A stretch of DNA of 64,000 nt from Pyrenophora tritici-repentis (GCF_003171515.1 NC_089390.1:1860001-1924000); one strand, 5' to 3'. Shown: positions 21,763 through 34,923, counted from the first letter of the stretch. Numbers and translations are program-made. Notes: generated by a model from the letters alone, not told the origin.

Positions 21763-23325
21763 ATGTCGTCACTAGACCCACCCACGTACCTCACCTCGAT
21801 CCAGAATAACATCCGCGCTCGGCCCATATCGTGGGAAGGTGCGGTCCGGGCCAAGACCATCACCGACGAGGACCTCAGGAAGATCAAGTCGATCGACAAG
21901 GTGCGCAAGGAGCAGCGCAAGCAGACAATCGAGTCGGACGTGGGTAGCTTTGTCACGCTGCTCGTGGGTGGAAATGGGTCACAGAGCATCTTCGAGGCAG
22001 CAGCAAAGCGTCAGGACATCATTCACTACATGCTGGTCCTATTAGGGGATATGATTGACGGTAGGAACATAGGAACCTTTGTATATGCATGGTGAAGCTC
22101 ACGTGTCTTCAGATATACCTGCCCTCACATCCGCTCTCGTCCAGCACCCAGCACCCTACAAGCCGTTCCTACCGCTTCTGAAAGCTTCATCCAACAATGA
22201 AGACCCCGTGCCGCTTCTCACCTCGTCTGTACTGTCCGGGCTACTGTCGCATGCCGTCACACAGACTTCCAAGAGCACTCCCGAGCTCGACGAGGCACTA
22301 GCCCAGCTCTTCACCTACCTCTCGACGCTCGCAAAGGCATCCGACGCCGGCCTTCAGGATATCGCGGTTCGCGAATACTCTGCTGTACTTCGTAATACAA
22401 AGGCAAGACGCATCTTTTGGAAGCAGAGGAAGGAGACGCTAAGCCCTCTTTTTGATATTCTGCGGGCCGCAGCGGGGTCAGCCAAGGATACCGACTCGAC
22501 CCTCTACAGCGGCGGTGCCAGTATTCGCAGCACAGCCGATGGCGGGATATCTGGCGGTGTCGGCCTCCAGCTTCTGTACCATGTTCTGCTTGTTATTTGG
22601 CAGCTCAGTTTCGAGGGCGAGCTCGTTGGCGACGGCCTTCAAGAGTACGATGCCTTTCCGAGTGACTTAACCGTGCGCTAACATCATCCAGTGAGCACGA
22701 CATTGTAATTCTGTACACACAGTTGCTCAAGGTGTCACCCAAGGAGAAAACCACTCGCCTCCTCCTTTCCACCCTCCGCAACCTCTTGATCACGAACCGC
22801 AGTACCTTACTTCCCACGGCAGTTCTCGCTCGCCTACCTGCCCTTCTTACAAGTCTGAAGTCGCGCCACCTGACTGATGAAGACGCTCTCGAGGACCTCC
22901 AGGCACTGACCGAGCTGCTTGAGGAATACACCAAGACGCAGACGACGTTTGATGAGTACGCTGCCGAACTTCACTCGGGTCACCTCCGCTGGTCACCACC
23001 TCATCGCAACCCTACTTTCTGGCAAGACAACGCCCGTCGCATTCTAGAAGAGAACAAGGGAGAGCTTCCCCGAAAGCTTGCCGAGATCTTGTCAAAGGAC
23101 TGGGAAAACGACAAGCAGGTCTTGGCAATTGGTTGCAATGACGTAGCATGCTTAGTGAAAGAAGTGCCCGACAAGCGACAACAACTCGAAAAGCTGGGTC
23201 TCAAGGGCAGAGTCATGGAGCTGATGCAAGAAGCAGATGAGAGCGTACGGTGGGAGAGCTTGAGAGCCGTGGGCGAGTGGCTACGATACAGCTTCGAGTC
23301 GAAGAGCGAGGTGCCGATCAGGTAA
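21763..23325 (+). CDS. VMA13: V-type proton ATPase subunit H (Vma13)
   Basis: Three exons: 21763-22060, 22113-22644, 22692-23325, with introns of 52 and 47 bp; product 487 residues, the normal length. Subunit H belongs to the cytoplasmic V1 sector; it activates the assembled vacuolar proton pump and silences free V1. The protein is helical and HEAT/armadillo-like. The C-terminal domain is diagnostic: ELHSGHLRWSPPHRNPTFW, then LAIGCNDVACLVKEVPDKR and LGLKGRVMELMQEADESVR. The second intron has a GCTAAC branch point, and splicing gives LQ-DEHDIVILYTQLLKVSP. Start chosen at MSSLDPPTYL, because the longer frame upstream is low-complexity and extends into the shared promoter. Confidence 0.95.
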
Positions 23326-26300
23326 TAGTCATGCGATCGATCGCTTTCATCAAGCGTGTGAGTAGTGCTTCCCCTTGTTTGTATTTTCCTCGTCTTTTGT
23401 AGTCGGACTGTATCATAAAATGCTGGGCCATTTCTTGCATGCAACAAAATATACAAGTCGAAATCACGTTAGTCTCATCGGCCTTCACCGTCATTGTCGC
23501 CATTCCCCTCTTCGATCGCCGTGTCTCACATTCCTTGTACAACGCGACGAATCATCGTGACACACTTCTCGCAAGCATCTCCCTTGTTGTCCTTCCTTTG
23601 CAATCGGCCCTGATAGACTGAAAGATCTACCCCCCGCTTTTCGATGCATACTGAGAGTCTGAGACAACCTTACGCCGAACACTAATGCAAACTTGCCTCC
23701 GTACTATTGTTATTCGGCCCTGTGCCTGTCTGGATCACCATCGCCATCACTTATCACAATCTGAAAGAGTTATTATCTAGGATCAGGGGGTTTTCGTTAT
23801 CACAGCTACGCAGAGGAGAAGCTAAGACTGTGCCGGGGTTGATGATTCTTTGTCGTAGGGACTGGGTTTTGTGTGTTCGGTCCGATAGCAATTTACGAAG
23901 AACGGCGAGCGGTGAAGTACGAACGGTGGGCATGTGATGTGAGGGGTGGTGAGTTCGCATCAAGGCAGTGTGGCGAGGGTATGCTTGAGGGTGTTGACTC
24001 TTTTGGCTTCGGTGGCAAGGCATGGACATGGTAAGTAGATGGTGATGGTGATAGTCATGGTACGGTGGTATTGGGGCAGGCATTGCTTGACATGGGTGAT
24101 GGACGAGGTTGTTTGCATGTGATGGGCAGAGAGTTTGCAGCGTTGTGCAGTGTAGTGTAGAGTTTGATAAGGCGGCTTGGTTGATCGGGGGATGTCTGTA
24201 TCGTGTCGTACGGAATGATTTGATAGGTTATATGGCTGGGGTGGTTCTATTACTAGGTAAGTGACACGAGTGGTAGGAGTTGCAGTGTCTTTGGTGATGT
24301 ATGTGTGTATTGTAGGACTCTCAAACGTGTGTCGGACAGTGACATGCACTCGAAGACATACATGAATACGCTTGGCAGCACTTCTTAGAAAAGAAAGCCA
24401 AGATAGACTTGTGTTCCTATTAGGGACATGCTTTTAGTGTTAAGCAATAAGTGCTTTGAGTTCCACTTATCGTAACCCTTGGGTATGTATTTACTGTTTT
24501 TGATAGTAGAATGGCGTCTGATTCAACCCGCTAGGTACGTAAAGACAGCCTCTATATAGCTGTGAATATACATAAGTGATATCGATGGTAAGCAGCATAT
24601 TGTCACTACAGAGTAGGTGGTAGCAATGGAAAAAAGCCATTGAAATGATGCAGCTCCCTATACCTAGGGAGATACTGTTTACTTGTATTGATAATAGGAG
24701 TAGAGTAATTTTGTATCTACACTAACACTTACTCTATGCATGTGTACGACCGTAGTAACACTAAGAGCTCAAACACTCATGTGTGATATCGACGAAAAAC
24801 AACGCGATACAGGGCGTGCGTCCTATATCAAACCCAATCTAAACTCTCTTACATGTGAATCGATATGCTCCCCTCACTTTTACCGACGGATAAGGTTTAC
24901 ATAGACCGACTTCTTTTATCTGGATGTGATATGTAGAACAAACACTGCTCGATATGAGGGAAGGGGGAAGACTAGTAAGAACATAATGTAAATGACAGTT
25001 GGTGACTGAAATATCGGTTCAGCATGTGCGAGATTGGTAGAGTTTGCTAGGGAGAGAAAGACTGAAGGGATATAGAGAGTTTGGAAAAACGGACTTCCTG
25101 CATATAGCGCGATTGGTCGAGAAGAACATATGGTCAAAGTATTTGATCTTGTAAGACTTCAGTATACATAATAAAAGGGATGCACGTTACAGTGATGAAC
25201 ACGTTAGAGATTGAACTTGCGGTCTCAAGACTACTGCGAGCTGAGTCCAAAGAGTGAAACGAAGCTTGAGTTGAACGCGAGACAATGGACCACGACGAGA
25301 ATTGCCTACAATAAGAATGCAGTATAAACTATTTCACAGCCCACTTCATTATCATCACATCTCAACGAAGCAAACTCCAGTCCAACATCTGCCCACTCTC
25401 CCACTGCAAACACACACCCTCACCCTCAATCCGCACCACACCAACACATACCAAAACAAAACATCCGACATCAATCCCCATCTCATTCAGCCTAATTTCC
25501 CATGCCAATCCCTTTAGCTTCCCCTGTATACACGCCACTGCAAGTCTCCATCTCCCCCAACCCAACCAAAACAAAACACTGTGACCTCAAATGTCCCCTC
25601 CCATTAATCCAAGCAGTCTATCACGGACACCGGAACCAAACTTTCGAACTAACCTCGGTACTCACACAAAATAACCGAAAATAGACGGCGACATGCAGAT
25701 AAGCTTGATTACTGGTCCCTGGGTGCAAGTAAACCACCAGCATAGTGCATCCGCGCTCCCACGCGAAGCTTCTATTTTTTGATCCCTCACCGTACTAAGG
25801 GTCAGTGGGTGCTATGCAGTACGGGTACCCGTATCAGGGATGCGTGTGCGTGTACCCTTCTGAGTGTGGGTGGGATCCAAGTAGTTCCACTCCTATTCGC
25901 TGGTACAGGGACCACGTAGTCCGAGGCATCGTCCAAAATCTACATGCTTTCTCGGGTTCTTTACGTGAATGGTACAAGGGAAACGACGGACGCTGGCGAA
26001 CAAACAGCGTAAACTTTGGGGTTTCCCATCTGCCGGACTGCGGTGTCGTCGTGATACTTGTGAGCGCCGGATTACTGTTCGTCGGCTCGGGTAGGATAGC
26101 TTGGTAGTGAGGGTATTTGGTCTGTGGGATTGGAGGAGTAGAGTTTGGCGGGGCTTGTGCATTTGCATGAACGCTGATGGGGCGTATGTCGTCTGTGGAT
26201 ACCTAGCGATGATCTTTTCTCTTCCCATACTATACCGTGCGTTCGTCTTTTATGCCTGCATATCGGCAACATCGAGCGTGCACAACATGACCCCGACACA

Positions 26301-28455
26301 ATGGCCAGCCCGACCTCCACGCGAGAAACCTTCTCGAAAACCATCGTGTATCACAGTCCAAGTTCTCGGGAGTTTTCTCTTTTTGTTTCACGTTATTTTG
26401 CTTCTCTGTATGGCCATTGAGAAAACAACTTCTTTCTCAGCCCCAAGCTGGTGATCTTTCACGCGGAAGTTTTAGAAGAAACGCCACCCTGCGTGTCCAC
26501 GACCAAAATGATCATCAGAAGCTTCGACGTTTTGAAGATCATTATAGTCAACTAGACATTCAGCGTCAGCGGTACGTGGCGGTAAGGAGCGAACCATTGG
26601 CTTGGCAGCCCTACGATTTGCTTTTGCATTCCCTATCCCATTGACTTTGTCTGGTTCCAGGGAAGTATCGATTCCAGAAAGCGAGCGCCATACAGCCCTT
26701 GCTATTCGAATGGGTCATAATTCCAAGAGATGACAATGTGATCGTCATGGTGATGCTGTCCGTATCGGCTACAAACTTTACAGGGTCGATTGCTGTGAAC
26801 CGTTAGCTTGGCTTGCTGTTTTCGTTTTTTTGACATTTGTGGTGTGAACACCATCGCCTACAAGTCACGATAGTCACACACACACACATACGCACGCACG
26901 CCATGCGGCTTTTCCACGCGCTAAAGCCGAGCAGAGGTCGGATCATTCTTCTGCCACAGTGGTGTGGCTTGCGCCCGATGCTCTTGACTCGTTTGCAGTG
27001 GGGATTCTGGGTAAATGGTCCGAGAGCGGGGAGCACGTGTGGCCAGAAAACACATCATCGTAAAAGGAAAACCCGATCAATCGGCCTGTATTAGTCTCGA
27101 TCGTGACGTCATGAAGGCGTCAAAATGTGGCTTGGGAATGTGGAAATCATTCTTGATGCAATCGAGTTACGATCTGCAACGACTTCACGATGGTTACACT
27201 GGAGACGGTGCACGGTCCTGCCATTGACTAGCAGCAGGGTCAAACTCTATCAGAAGGGCCGGCAAGACGGTGAGGGCGAGTCGAGCTTCTAAGATGACAG
27301 CGGCGCCAATTAGCTAGTTGCCGAAGATAAACAATCGAGAGCGCGTAGCCCAGGTTTCATCATGACACGCAAGGAAAGAGCCAAGATGAGGCTTTTCAAG
27401 ATACGGCACCGCAGACATTCCTTTCCTGGTTTACTGTCAAAGGAATAGTGTTTCGAAGTTTGCAGGTCAGACGACCGTCGCACGAAACCAGACGGTTTTC
27501 AACGGTCCAGTGACTTCTGTGTTGGTAGCCGAGGGGCGCAATCGCAAAGTTGGAAGTCGACTATCGTATTCCTAGTCATCGTCATGTTAGCGAAAAATCC
27601 ATGATTCCATGTGGAAAAGTCTTGGAATTGTTGGCATAGCGTCCATTTGCCCTAAAGCGGTAATAAGCGCCCGACCACACACACGATTCACCGATCTGAA
27701 CACTAGCACATCATGCCAGGCATACGTACATACAGTAATATGCAGGTGAGTCACAACGCCGTTTGCTGTACGTCTGACCCACCTTTTTCTCGCTGGGTCT
27801 AGAAGGACGCAAATCCCAAATACCCAAAAAATTCCATCCTGTCCCATAGCGGTAACTTGCTCGATGCCAGGAGAGCAGCGGGTAAATCTGATGACGGGCG
27901 GCGGCGCGCGCGCTCAAAAGAAGCAAACCAACGTCATTCCGAATTGCGGGAACACATGCCAACCATACACCTCGCTCGGACTGAAGCGCAGTGAGTCTGA
28001 ATGGGCGGGATTTGTTGCCGGCGCGCGGCGATTGCTTGCACATGCTTGCTCCATATCTTAGCAATAGATAATATTGTAGAACTTGACTTGTTTCCGCTGT
28101 AACTATCGGTGCAAGTTGGAAGATGAAGGGTTCAGCCACATTACACGTCGATAGCAGACTTGGGGCTACTGCCCGCTGTCGCAAGTCGGAGCCAGACTTT
28201 CGCCTTGTACCAAGCAAAAGAAACGACACCAGACTACCAGCGTTGCATAGTTAGTTATCCACCACGCTGTAACTAAACTGCAGGGGGCGGGGATACCATC
28301 GTAAACAGGCTGGCAGTTCCGACATGTCATCGTCTTGCAAAAAATGCCACGGTTGCAATCTATCAAACCAAATAGATGCAGGGAGCCTGAGGAAGGGCAA
28401 TAAGTGCCGAGACACCATTCTACATGAATCTAGTCGAGATTACACTCACGCCCCA
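23326..28455. other. Five-kilobase gene-poor region
   Basis: No protein-coding gene was supported. Open frames in this span are short, lack domain-like character and overlap on both strands. Local features are a C/A-rich stretch near 25.36-25.47 kb and a short CA run at 26876-26889. Confidence 0.4.
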
Positions 28456-28539
28456 GGGGGGATGGCGCAGTGGTAGTGCGCCTGGTTGCTTCTGCTAGCT
28501 TGCTCGCAGAGGTTGAAGGTTCGAATCCTTCTCCCCTCA
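28456..28539 (+). tRNA. tRNA with abnormal anticodon/variable region, isotype unclear
   Basis: An 84 nt segment has a good acceptor stem (GGGGGGA with TCCCCTC, discriminator A), a D arm GCGC-AGTGGTAGT-GCGC with an A box TGGCGCAGTGG, and a perfect T arm GAAGG-TTCGAAT-CCTTC with a B box. Between D and T arms are about 37 nt instead of the usual 22-23. They could hold a class II variable arm or a short intron, but no standard anticodon stem with U33 forms cleanly. One all-paired option (GGTTG-CTTCTGC-TAGCT) would give anticodon TCT. The A box resembles alanine tRNAs. It is either an unusual functional tRNA or a recent pseudogene. Confidence 0.65.
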
Positions 28540-28993
28540 CCGCTATAATAATTCTATTATTCTAGCTTTACCAAAAAACATCGAACGGCTCCTTTCGAAA
28601 CCTGGAAAGTTTTTCACCAATACCCCGCACGCTTAACGCTAGCCGCCGCCGTACAACCGAGCCACAAAGTACCGCCGAGACGAAAATATGCCGCAACTGC
28701 CGCTATATACAACAAACGTTCAAGGTCCCATGACTTTTTCCCCTACGAGGTTTTTTTTCAGTCTTAGGAGCACGGGGTTATTATAGCAAAGGGATTGGTC
28801 ACAAAGGTGGAGATAAACGGGTGTCTATTACAAGGTCTCTCTCTCTTTCCTGTATAGAAGCAAAAAACCCAAACCCCCATAGTCAAACTCGACCAAAGAA
28901 ACGAAATCCTACGGGTATAGAGGGAAAAAACTAGTCAAACGGCCCTAGGCCACCGTCCTACATAGTCTCTGACTGAAAAAGGACGTTAATGGA

Positions 28994-29017
28994 TACTACT
29001 ACTACTACTACTACTAC
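28994..29017. repeat. (ACT)n microsatellite
   Basis: About eight ACT triplets in a row, followed by a short CA run, in non-coding DNA. Confidence 0.85.
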
Positions 29018-30570
29018 ACACACGCCCCCACAACCGAATTTCCGGTGTGAAATCAGTTGAGCAAACTCGAATCAGGCCTTTTGCTCCGATACGGCCCACC
29101 GCCGTATCCCCAGCTGACACATGTGTCCAACAAACGAACCCGACTATCAGGTTTGCGCGAGTTGCGAAAGGCAACGACGATTTCTAAGCGATTCGTACGG
29201 ACCCCTGAGCCGGTCTGTCCGCAGCAGTAAAGCGAGTCGAGTCAATGTGGAAAAAAGAAAACGCCAAAGCACAAACATCGGTCAAGACAAGGACGACTTT
29301 ACATATTATACGGTGACTATGCTTGCCTTAGGCGCCGCGCCACGCCAGCTCGCTTGCCCTCTCTTTCGGTCTCGGAACGGGGTTTAGGATGCTAATCCCA
29401 ATCCTCCAACGTTGTGGAAAACCAGAAAGAAAAAGACCAGAGCAGACACCGGAGATATAGTTCCGCTCCTGATTCGTGCACCTAGTTCTAAAATGCGTCG
29501 GAAAGATGAAAATGAAAAGTACACGGCCGAGAGTACGTTGAGCCGCACCGCGTGCCCGGACGCTCAGCACCCCGATCGCATGTCGTGTAGCCGGAAAAGA
29601 AGTACCGGGGTAGAACCGAGAGTGCGCTGACAGGACGAAGACGTCGATTTCTTTTTTCCCAGCCTTAGCATGACAAGTCGACAAAAATCCGCCAATGACA
29701 TTGACATATTTCATAATTAGTTTATGAAAGCTGGTTATTGTTAATTCGTGGCAAAAAACGAATAGAGACGGCGCCACCACCAAGCGGATATCATGCATCT
29801 ATACCGAAAGCTTCGCGTATAAGGTTTTCCAATCTTTGCGCGCCCGCAGTATTAGATAACCGAGACCGATACTCAGAAAAGGGCATCGCGCACCGCACCG
29901 TCGCCGTCCATCGGCTTCGTTGGTGCGTGCGTCGTGGTCCAGCCCGTCCGTCCGTCCGTCGCGCTCCCGTACCCGACCCTATTCCACACCTGCCATCTAG
30001 AGGGTAAGTAGCACGACCCATGTACCATAATCCATACCATAATCCATAGACCTAAATTTGGCGGCTTGTCCGCAATGCTTAGACTAGAGAGGAGTGGTAG
30101 CGAAGGTGCGTGGTGCTAATGTTGATCAATATGGGGTCAGGGCAGCAGATCGTACAAAGCAAAAGTCCCTTGACCGTGGTGGGTGGGTGCAAAGACTCTG
30201 GAGTGCAGATCTTGAGGACGCGCCACCGTTCCACGTTGCGGTACGGGCTTTGTTACGGACCCTTGTGCTGTCGTGCATGTCATAGCTAAGCTCAGTGATT
30301 GTATCCTTGATTTGATGAAGCGTCACTTTGAACCGACGAGAGATTGAAAGTGAGATTGGCGCAAGTGGAGTGTGATATTAACTATTGAGGATAACAGGTT
30401 TGGTAAAGGAGAAGGAGAACAATGTTTCCTGCCCCAACTATGGAGGCCCTCCTGGCGAGTAAAAAAAATCCAAACATGAACCAATTGCATGTCTCCCTCC
30501 AAAACGGCCCAAAATCCGCCTTACAGACCAGTAATCAAACGTTGCCTATCAAAATTCCAATGATGCAAAA

Positions 30571-30589
30571 ACACACACACACACACACA
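30571..30589. repeat. (AC)n microsatellite
   Basis: Roughly ten AC units in a row, preceded by a short A run. Confidence 0.85.
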
Positions 30590-30985
30590 ATTGTTAGGCC
30601 AGGGTTGGTAACAAACCAGAAATAGATAAACCAACAAAACACGGGGGGAATCTGGGGGAATCTTGTGCAAAGGCTACAACTAAACCACCACCACTGAATG
30701 AGATAAGGTAAAAGAGAAAGTAAGAAATGGGGAGCGATGTATCAATCTGGTCCGGGAATCAACGCCACCAACTATGCAAAGGGTAAAACTTCCAAGACTG
30801 CATTCCCATCGCCCATCTAACCGCAAAACCCATGCAAATACTATCAAGCCGCAGGAATCCTGTCGTGGTATCGGTGCGAGATGAGAACATAGCAGGGTCA
30901 ACGGACCATTAACATCTCATCGATGAATGCAGTGTGCGTATCAAAGTTGCGATGGCGAAACCAACAGGCAGAACCCGTATAGTAA

Positions 30986-31027
30986 AAGAAGAGGAGGAGG
31001 AAGAAGAAGAAGAAGAAGAAGAAGAAA
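30986..31027. repeat. GAG/GAA purine triplet repeat
   Basis: About fourteen purine triplets, first GAG then GAA, on the plus strand. They would code poly-Glu if translated, but no gene is present. Confidence 0.85.
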
Positions 31028-31367
31028 AGTGCCATGGGCCCCTCTGGCCATCATGTTTTCGTGTTGTCGTGTCCGTAGTTGAGCGTGATCGTCACCATCT
31101 CGTGTTTCGTAATCTCATTGTCGACGGGTCGAGGAGCGGAGTGAGGCGCAAAATGGTATGGGCCTAGTGTATAGGATGAGACGAAAAGCAAGCTGTAGCA
31201 GGCGGCTAAAAGTTTGCGACTGTCTGATCTACGAACACTCGAGGCCCTAATGGATCTCAACCAATCAGAGCGGTACCGATGGGTCCGGAGCTGACCGGAT
31301 TAGGCCTTCGGCGCCTGAGGTGTTTCTGCATTGATACTAGAGAAACGGCGAGAGGCGTTGGCTTGCC

Positions 31368-33492
31368 CTAGTATGATGACCATCCTCCCTGTTGTGGAGT
31401 CTGCTGCGGTGCCCAGCCTGGCATGCCGGGCTGTTGAGCTGCACCACTTTGATGCTGCATGAACTGATGAGGGCTCGGGCTAGGTTGATATGGATTCTGG
31501 CCCATTGTTTGATACCCAGCGTCGCTTCCGGGCATGGAGCCTCCCATGGCGCCCATGGTCTGGTACTGCTGCACAGGTGTGCCGTGCATCGAAACGCTGC
31601 TTTGGACCTGGTGGAGTTGCGGTGATGCATGCATGGATGAGTGCTGCGGGAGCGGCGACTGCTGCGGGGGGCGTTGCGCATATTGTTGCATGTTGTGCTG
31701 CTGGGAAAGAGGAGATGGCTGCGGAGGTCCTTGCCACATGTGCGATGGCGGATAGCCGTGGCCGGGGCTCTGTTGAACACCAGGGAGCATACCGGGACCC
31801 ATGCCCGATGCGGTCATACCTTGAGGCATTCCGATACTGGGTGGGCGGCGGTGCATCTGATCTGGGCGCAGTTGCTGCTGGGCCATTGGTGAAGGCACCA
31901 TGTTGTTCTGTTGCATAGATTGCGGGCGGTAGCCTTGGCCTCCCAAGGGCTGTCCAGGTCTCTGTGGCGTTTGGGCAGACATGCCGTACTGGTTCCCGGG
32001 CATACTGACAGTCGTCGATGGGATACGCGGAGATTGCATGGCTTGCGTAACCTGTGGTGCATGGTCTCCTTCAGCAGTTCCAGGACGGTTTGGCTGCACC
32101 GGGGGCTCATGTGGTCGTGTCCAGACGTCGTTTAGGTAGTCTTTGCGATGCTTGCGCTGTTGCTCTAGCTGCTTGTTCACCTCGGCCGTCTGAGCAGCTG
32201 CGTTGAGGATTTCGCCAGATGGTGTTGGCCTGGTCAGATCCTGGTAGGGGGCGCCCTGCATCTCATGTCGTGGACGTTGAACGCCACTGTAGTCCCGGGG
32301 CTGCAGGTCAGCCGTCGTGCGCTGGTTGTATGCGTCCACATTGGAAGTTGGCATGCTTCCCGGCGCTGGGTTGAGGCCACCAAATGGCTGCATGGGATTG
32401 ATGGCAGCTCCAAGGTAGTCCTGATTGTTGCCCGTGTAGGCGCCTGAGTGGGCAAATGCCATAGCGCTGGCGTGGTTCGCTTCCGCTGCAGCAGCTTCTC
32501 TTGCCTTGGCGGCGCCCGGTCTCTTTTCACCCGCTGCGTCCTCCTCGGTAAAGCCCTGCTTCCTAGCTTTGCTTTCCCAGTAGTCGTCGCGCACGCGCCG
32601 CCCGTTGACAATCAGCCTGCTGCCAAACTGTCTGAACATGGAGCGGGCAGTCACAATGGCAATCTGTCTAGACCGGTACGAGTACGGGAGGATCTCCTGG
32701 TGGATCAGATCGTCCTTTTCCGCCTGGGTGGCGATGATCTTGTACAATGACCTATTCTTGTTAAAAAGCAGATACGAGTCGCGATATCCGAGCACGCGCG
32801 CACACTCGGTTGCGAGCATGAAAAGCTTGTCGGCTCTGTTTGGCACGAAGAAGGTGCGGCAGCGGTATTCCCGTCCGTCGAGCGGGTGGCCCGTCTGTGT
32901 TACTTTTCGCTCGCCCGCCTCGTCGATTTCGCGGGGGATGTATTCGTCGCCTTCGGGGTTGAGTTGGTCGGTGGTGTGGTCGCGCACAGTGGGCAAGGCC
33001 TTGATGACGGTGGGTTTGGTGGGAGTCGACTTGGCCGAGGGCGTCACCTGAGGGGGCGAAGCGTGAGGTAGCGTCGTGGACTGCAATTGCGGAGTCTGCA
33101 CGGGCGGTGCGCCGCCCGTGTGCTGCGGCGATGTTTGCGGAGGCTGAGAACCACGGTTGGGAGAGCCGGCATAGGACCTGGTTGGCTTATTAGGGCGGCC
33201 GCGGCTGCGCTTGTTGTTTGGCGTGTCATCGCCCTGCAGCTCGTAGTTGCTCTCAGGCGAGCGACTGCGCTTCAGGCCGCGCGATGGCTGCTGTTGCTGT
33301 GCGACAGGCTGTGGTGGGCCTCCGAAGACATCTGGTGGTTGTCGTTAGCAATTGCTTCGCGGGAGGCGGCGTCGGATGTAACAGACGCGCAAGCCAGTGA
33401 GATGGGCGGGGGATGGGGCGCGACTACTTACGCGACGGATCAATGGTGCCGGACGGGTCCATGATGCCGTTGCCAATGTGACCATTTGACAT
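31368..33492 (-). CDS. RSC7/SWP82-family chromatin-remodelling complex subunit
   Basis: Two exons (33432-33492 and 31368-33331) around a 100 bp intron (GTAAGT..CACCAG, phase 1) give 674 residues. Rsc7 (Npl6) and Swp82 are paralogous accessory subunits of the RSC and SWI/SNF remodellers in the nucleus. The N-terminus has a bipartite basic stretch (NNKRSRGRPNKPTRS) that looks like a nuclear signal or AT-hook-like element. The conserved core follows at about 135-290: EYRCRTFFVPNRADKLFML, CARVLGYRDSYLLFNKNRS, SMFRQFGSRLIVNGRRVRD. The C-terminal half is low-complexity, rich in Gln, Pro, Met and Gly, as expected for an activation-like tail. A single filamentous-fungal homologue covers both yeast paralogues, so no yeast symbol is assigned. 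Confidence 0.9.
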
Positions 33493-34208
33493 GATTTGGA
33501 TAGGTTGTTGCACATGCACTGAGTACATCCAGGCGACGCAGGCGCAAGAGCGACCGAGCTCGAGGAAAGCTTCCGTCGAGCGTCGAGAAGCTCAGAGGGG
33601 GCCCAATGGGGAATGGGACGTTAGTTTGGGAGAGGGCACGATAGACGGCAAGAGTTGCTTGCGTGCATGCGTTGATGGGTTGATGGGTGTCGGAGTCGTA
33701 GGGCCAGGTCGACGCGGTCGAACCAAGATTGAAGTTGGGTGGGGCCAAGGCTCCGGGAGGCGCGTTCTTCGGGAATGATGGCAAACCAAGCCGTGACAGC
33801 CAGGCGACAGGAAAACGATGGCTGAGCGAGGCAAACACGACGTTTGGGTGCAGTGAGGGTACCAAAGTCGTGTGCGGATGGTGCGCAAAGACGAGGGACG
33901 GAAAAGAGCAGAACTGGTGGTACAAGCACGAGTCTATGTGCAGAAAAGCCGCGGTGCGCGACGGAGAGATTTTCGCGCGTGTTGATCGATAATCGATAGA
34001 CACTACTTTTCGTGTTAGAGTTTAGTCTTGTGCTAAGATCGCGCACAGGCAGGCCGACGTGTGGTATTCAGGCCCTGGATAATAGCAGTGCACTGGGCAA
34101 AAAGTGTGTGCAAGATGCCACGTGAGATGCAACCCAAGGTGACTGCGAGCAGCCGCTGTACGAGTGACTTGCAGCTCTATGAGGGCTGGGGCCGGGTTCT
34201 AGGCGGGA

Positions 34209-34303
34209 AGGCGGGCAGCAGGACAGGACAGGGCAGGACAGGGCAGGGCAGGGCAGGCAGGGCAAGCAGGGCAGGACAAGACAAGACAGGACAGGACAGG
34301 AGT
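34209..34303. repeat. GGACA/GGGCA pentamer minisatellite
   Basis: About nineteen imperfect pentamers of GGACA, GGGCA and related variants (CAAGA) in head-to-tail order. G is almost confined to one strand, so the array has strong strand asymmetry. It sits about 0.7 kb upstream of the RSC7-like gene start. Confidence 0.8.
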
Positions 34304-34896
34304 CGCGAGCGAACGGTTGGGGGAAACGAACCTTGGGCGGTTTTGGCTGTCTAACCAGCTGTCGGCGAAGACCCGTGCGAGATATCTATGTGCGATTGGC
34401 GTGACGGGGGCGCGGCTAAGCTGGCTGGCCGGGCGAGGGAGAGGCTGTTGGCTGAGCGGGAGCAAAGGCCACTGGAGGAACGGTCTGGGAAGTCAGTCGG
34501 GATGTGGTGAATTACGAAATATGAGCGAGGCCCAAATCTGATATGCCCTTGTACCCCAGCAGCTGACGGCCCGCACGGCGGAGCAAGTCGTCGTCTAGTG
34601 AGCAAATGGAACGCAATGACGACTTGGACAAGCTTCAGGCCTTGACGGCGCTGCAGTGTGATAAAAAGTGGCTCTCCCGAGGCCCTGCACGAGCCGGTGG
34701 CTTTTGGCTGCTAGGCTGGGTGAAGCACTAGGCCATCCGACTAAGTAGAGAGAGCTTTTGCACCGAGCCGAACAGGACAGGATTACTCGCATCATGCTGC
34801 GAGATAGCGACCGCTAGCTTGGATCTCTAGGCTTGCCATCCATGGCCATGTCCGTCTGTCCGTGTCTTCAGCTTTAGCGGACGAGGTCTAGTCATT

Positions 34897-34923
34897 CCTG
34901 CGCCTGCGCCTGCGCCTGCGCCC
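34897..34923. repeat. (CTGCGC)n hexamer repeat
   Basis: Four to five copies of CTGCGC in direct order within GC-rich non-coding DNA. Confidence 0.75.

Larger units (their letters stand above)
28540..31367. other. Gene-poor region with microsatellites
   Basis: No gene was supported. Simple repeats are an ACT run at 28994-29017, GTCC tetramers near 29944-29960, an AC run at 30571-30589 and a GAG/GAA run at 30986-31027. The right end should hold the 3' UTR of the minus-strand gene ending at 31368. Confidence 0.4.

Noticed and set aside
25302..25517. Thr/His/Pro-rich 71-codon ORF
   Set aside because: Product of a C/A-rich low-complexity stretch, no sign of selection.
27711..28229. 172-codon minus-strand ORF
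   Set aside because: No domain, no coding-like periodicity, and it lies in a tract where all frames are fragmentary; likely chance.
33080..33093. Twelve-base match (TTGCGGAGTCTG) to the MITE terminal repeat
   Set aside because: It lies inside the conserved coding frame of the RSC7-like gene, with no second arm or target duplication; chance match.
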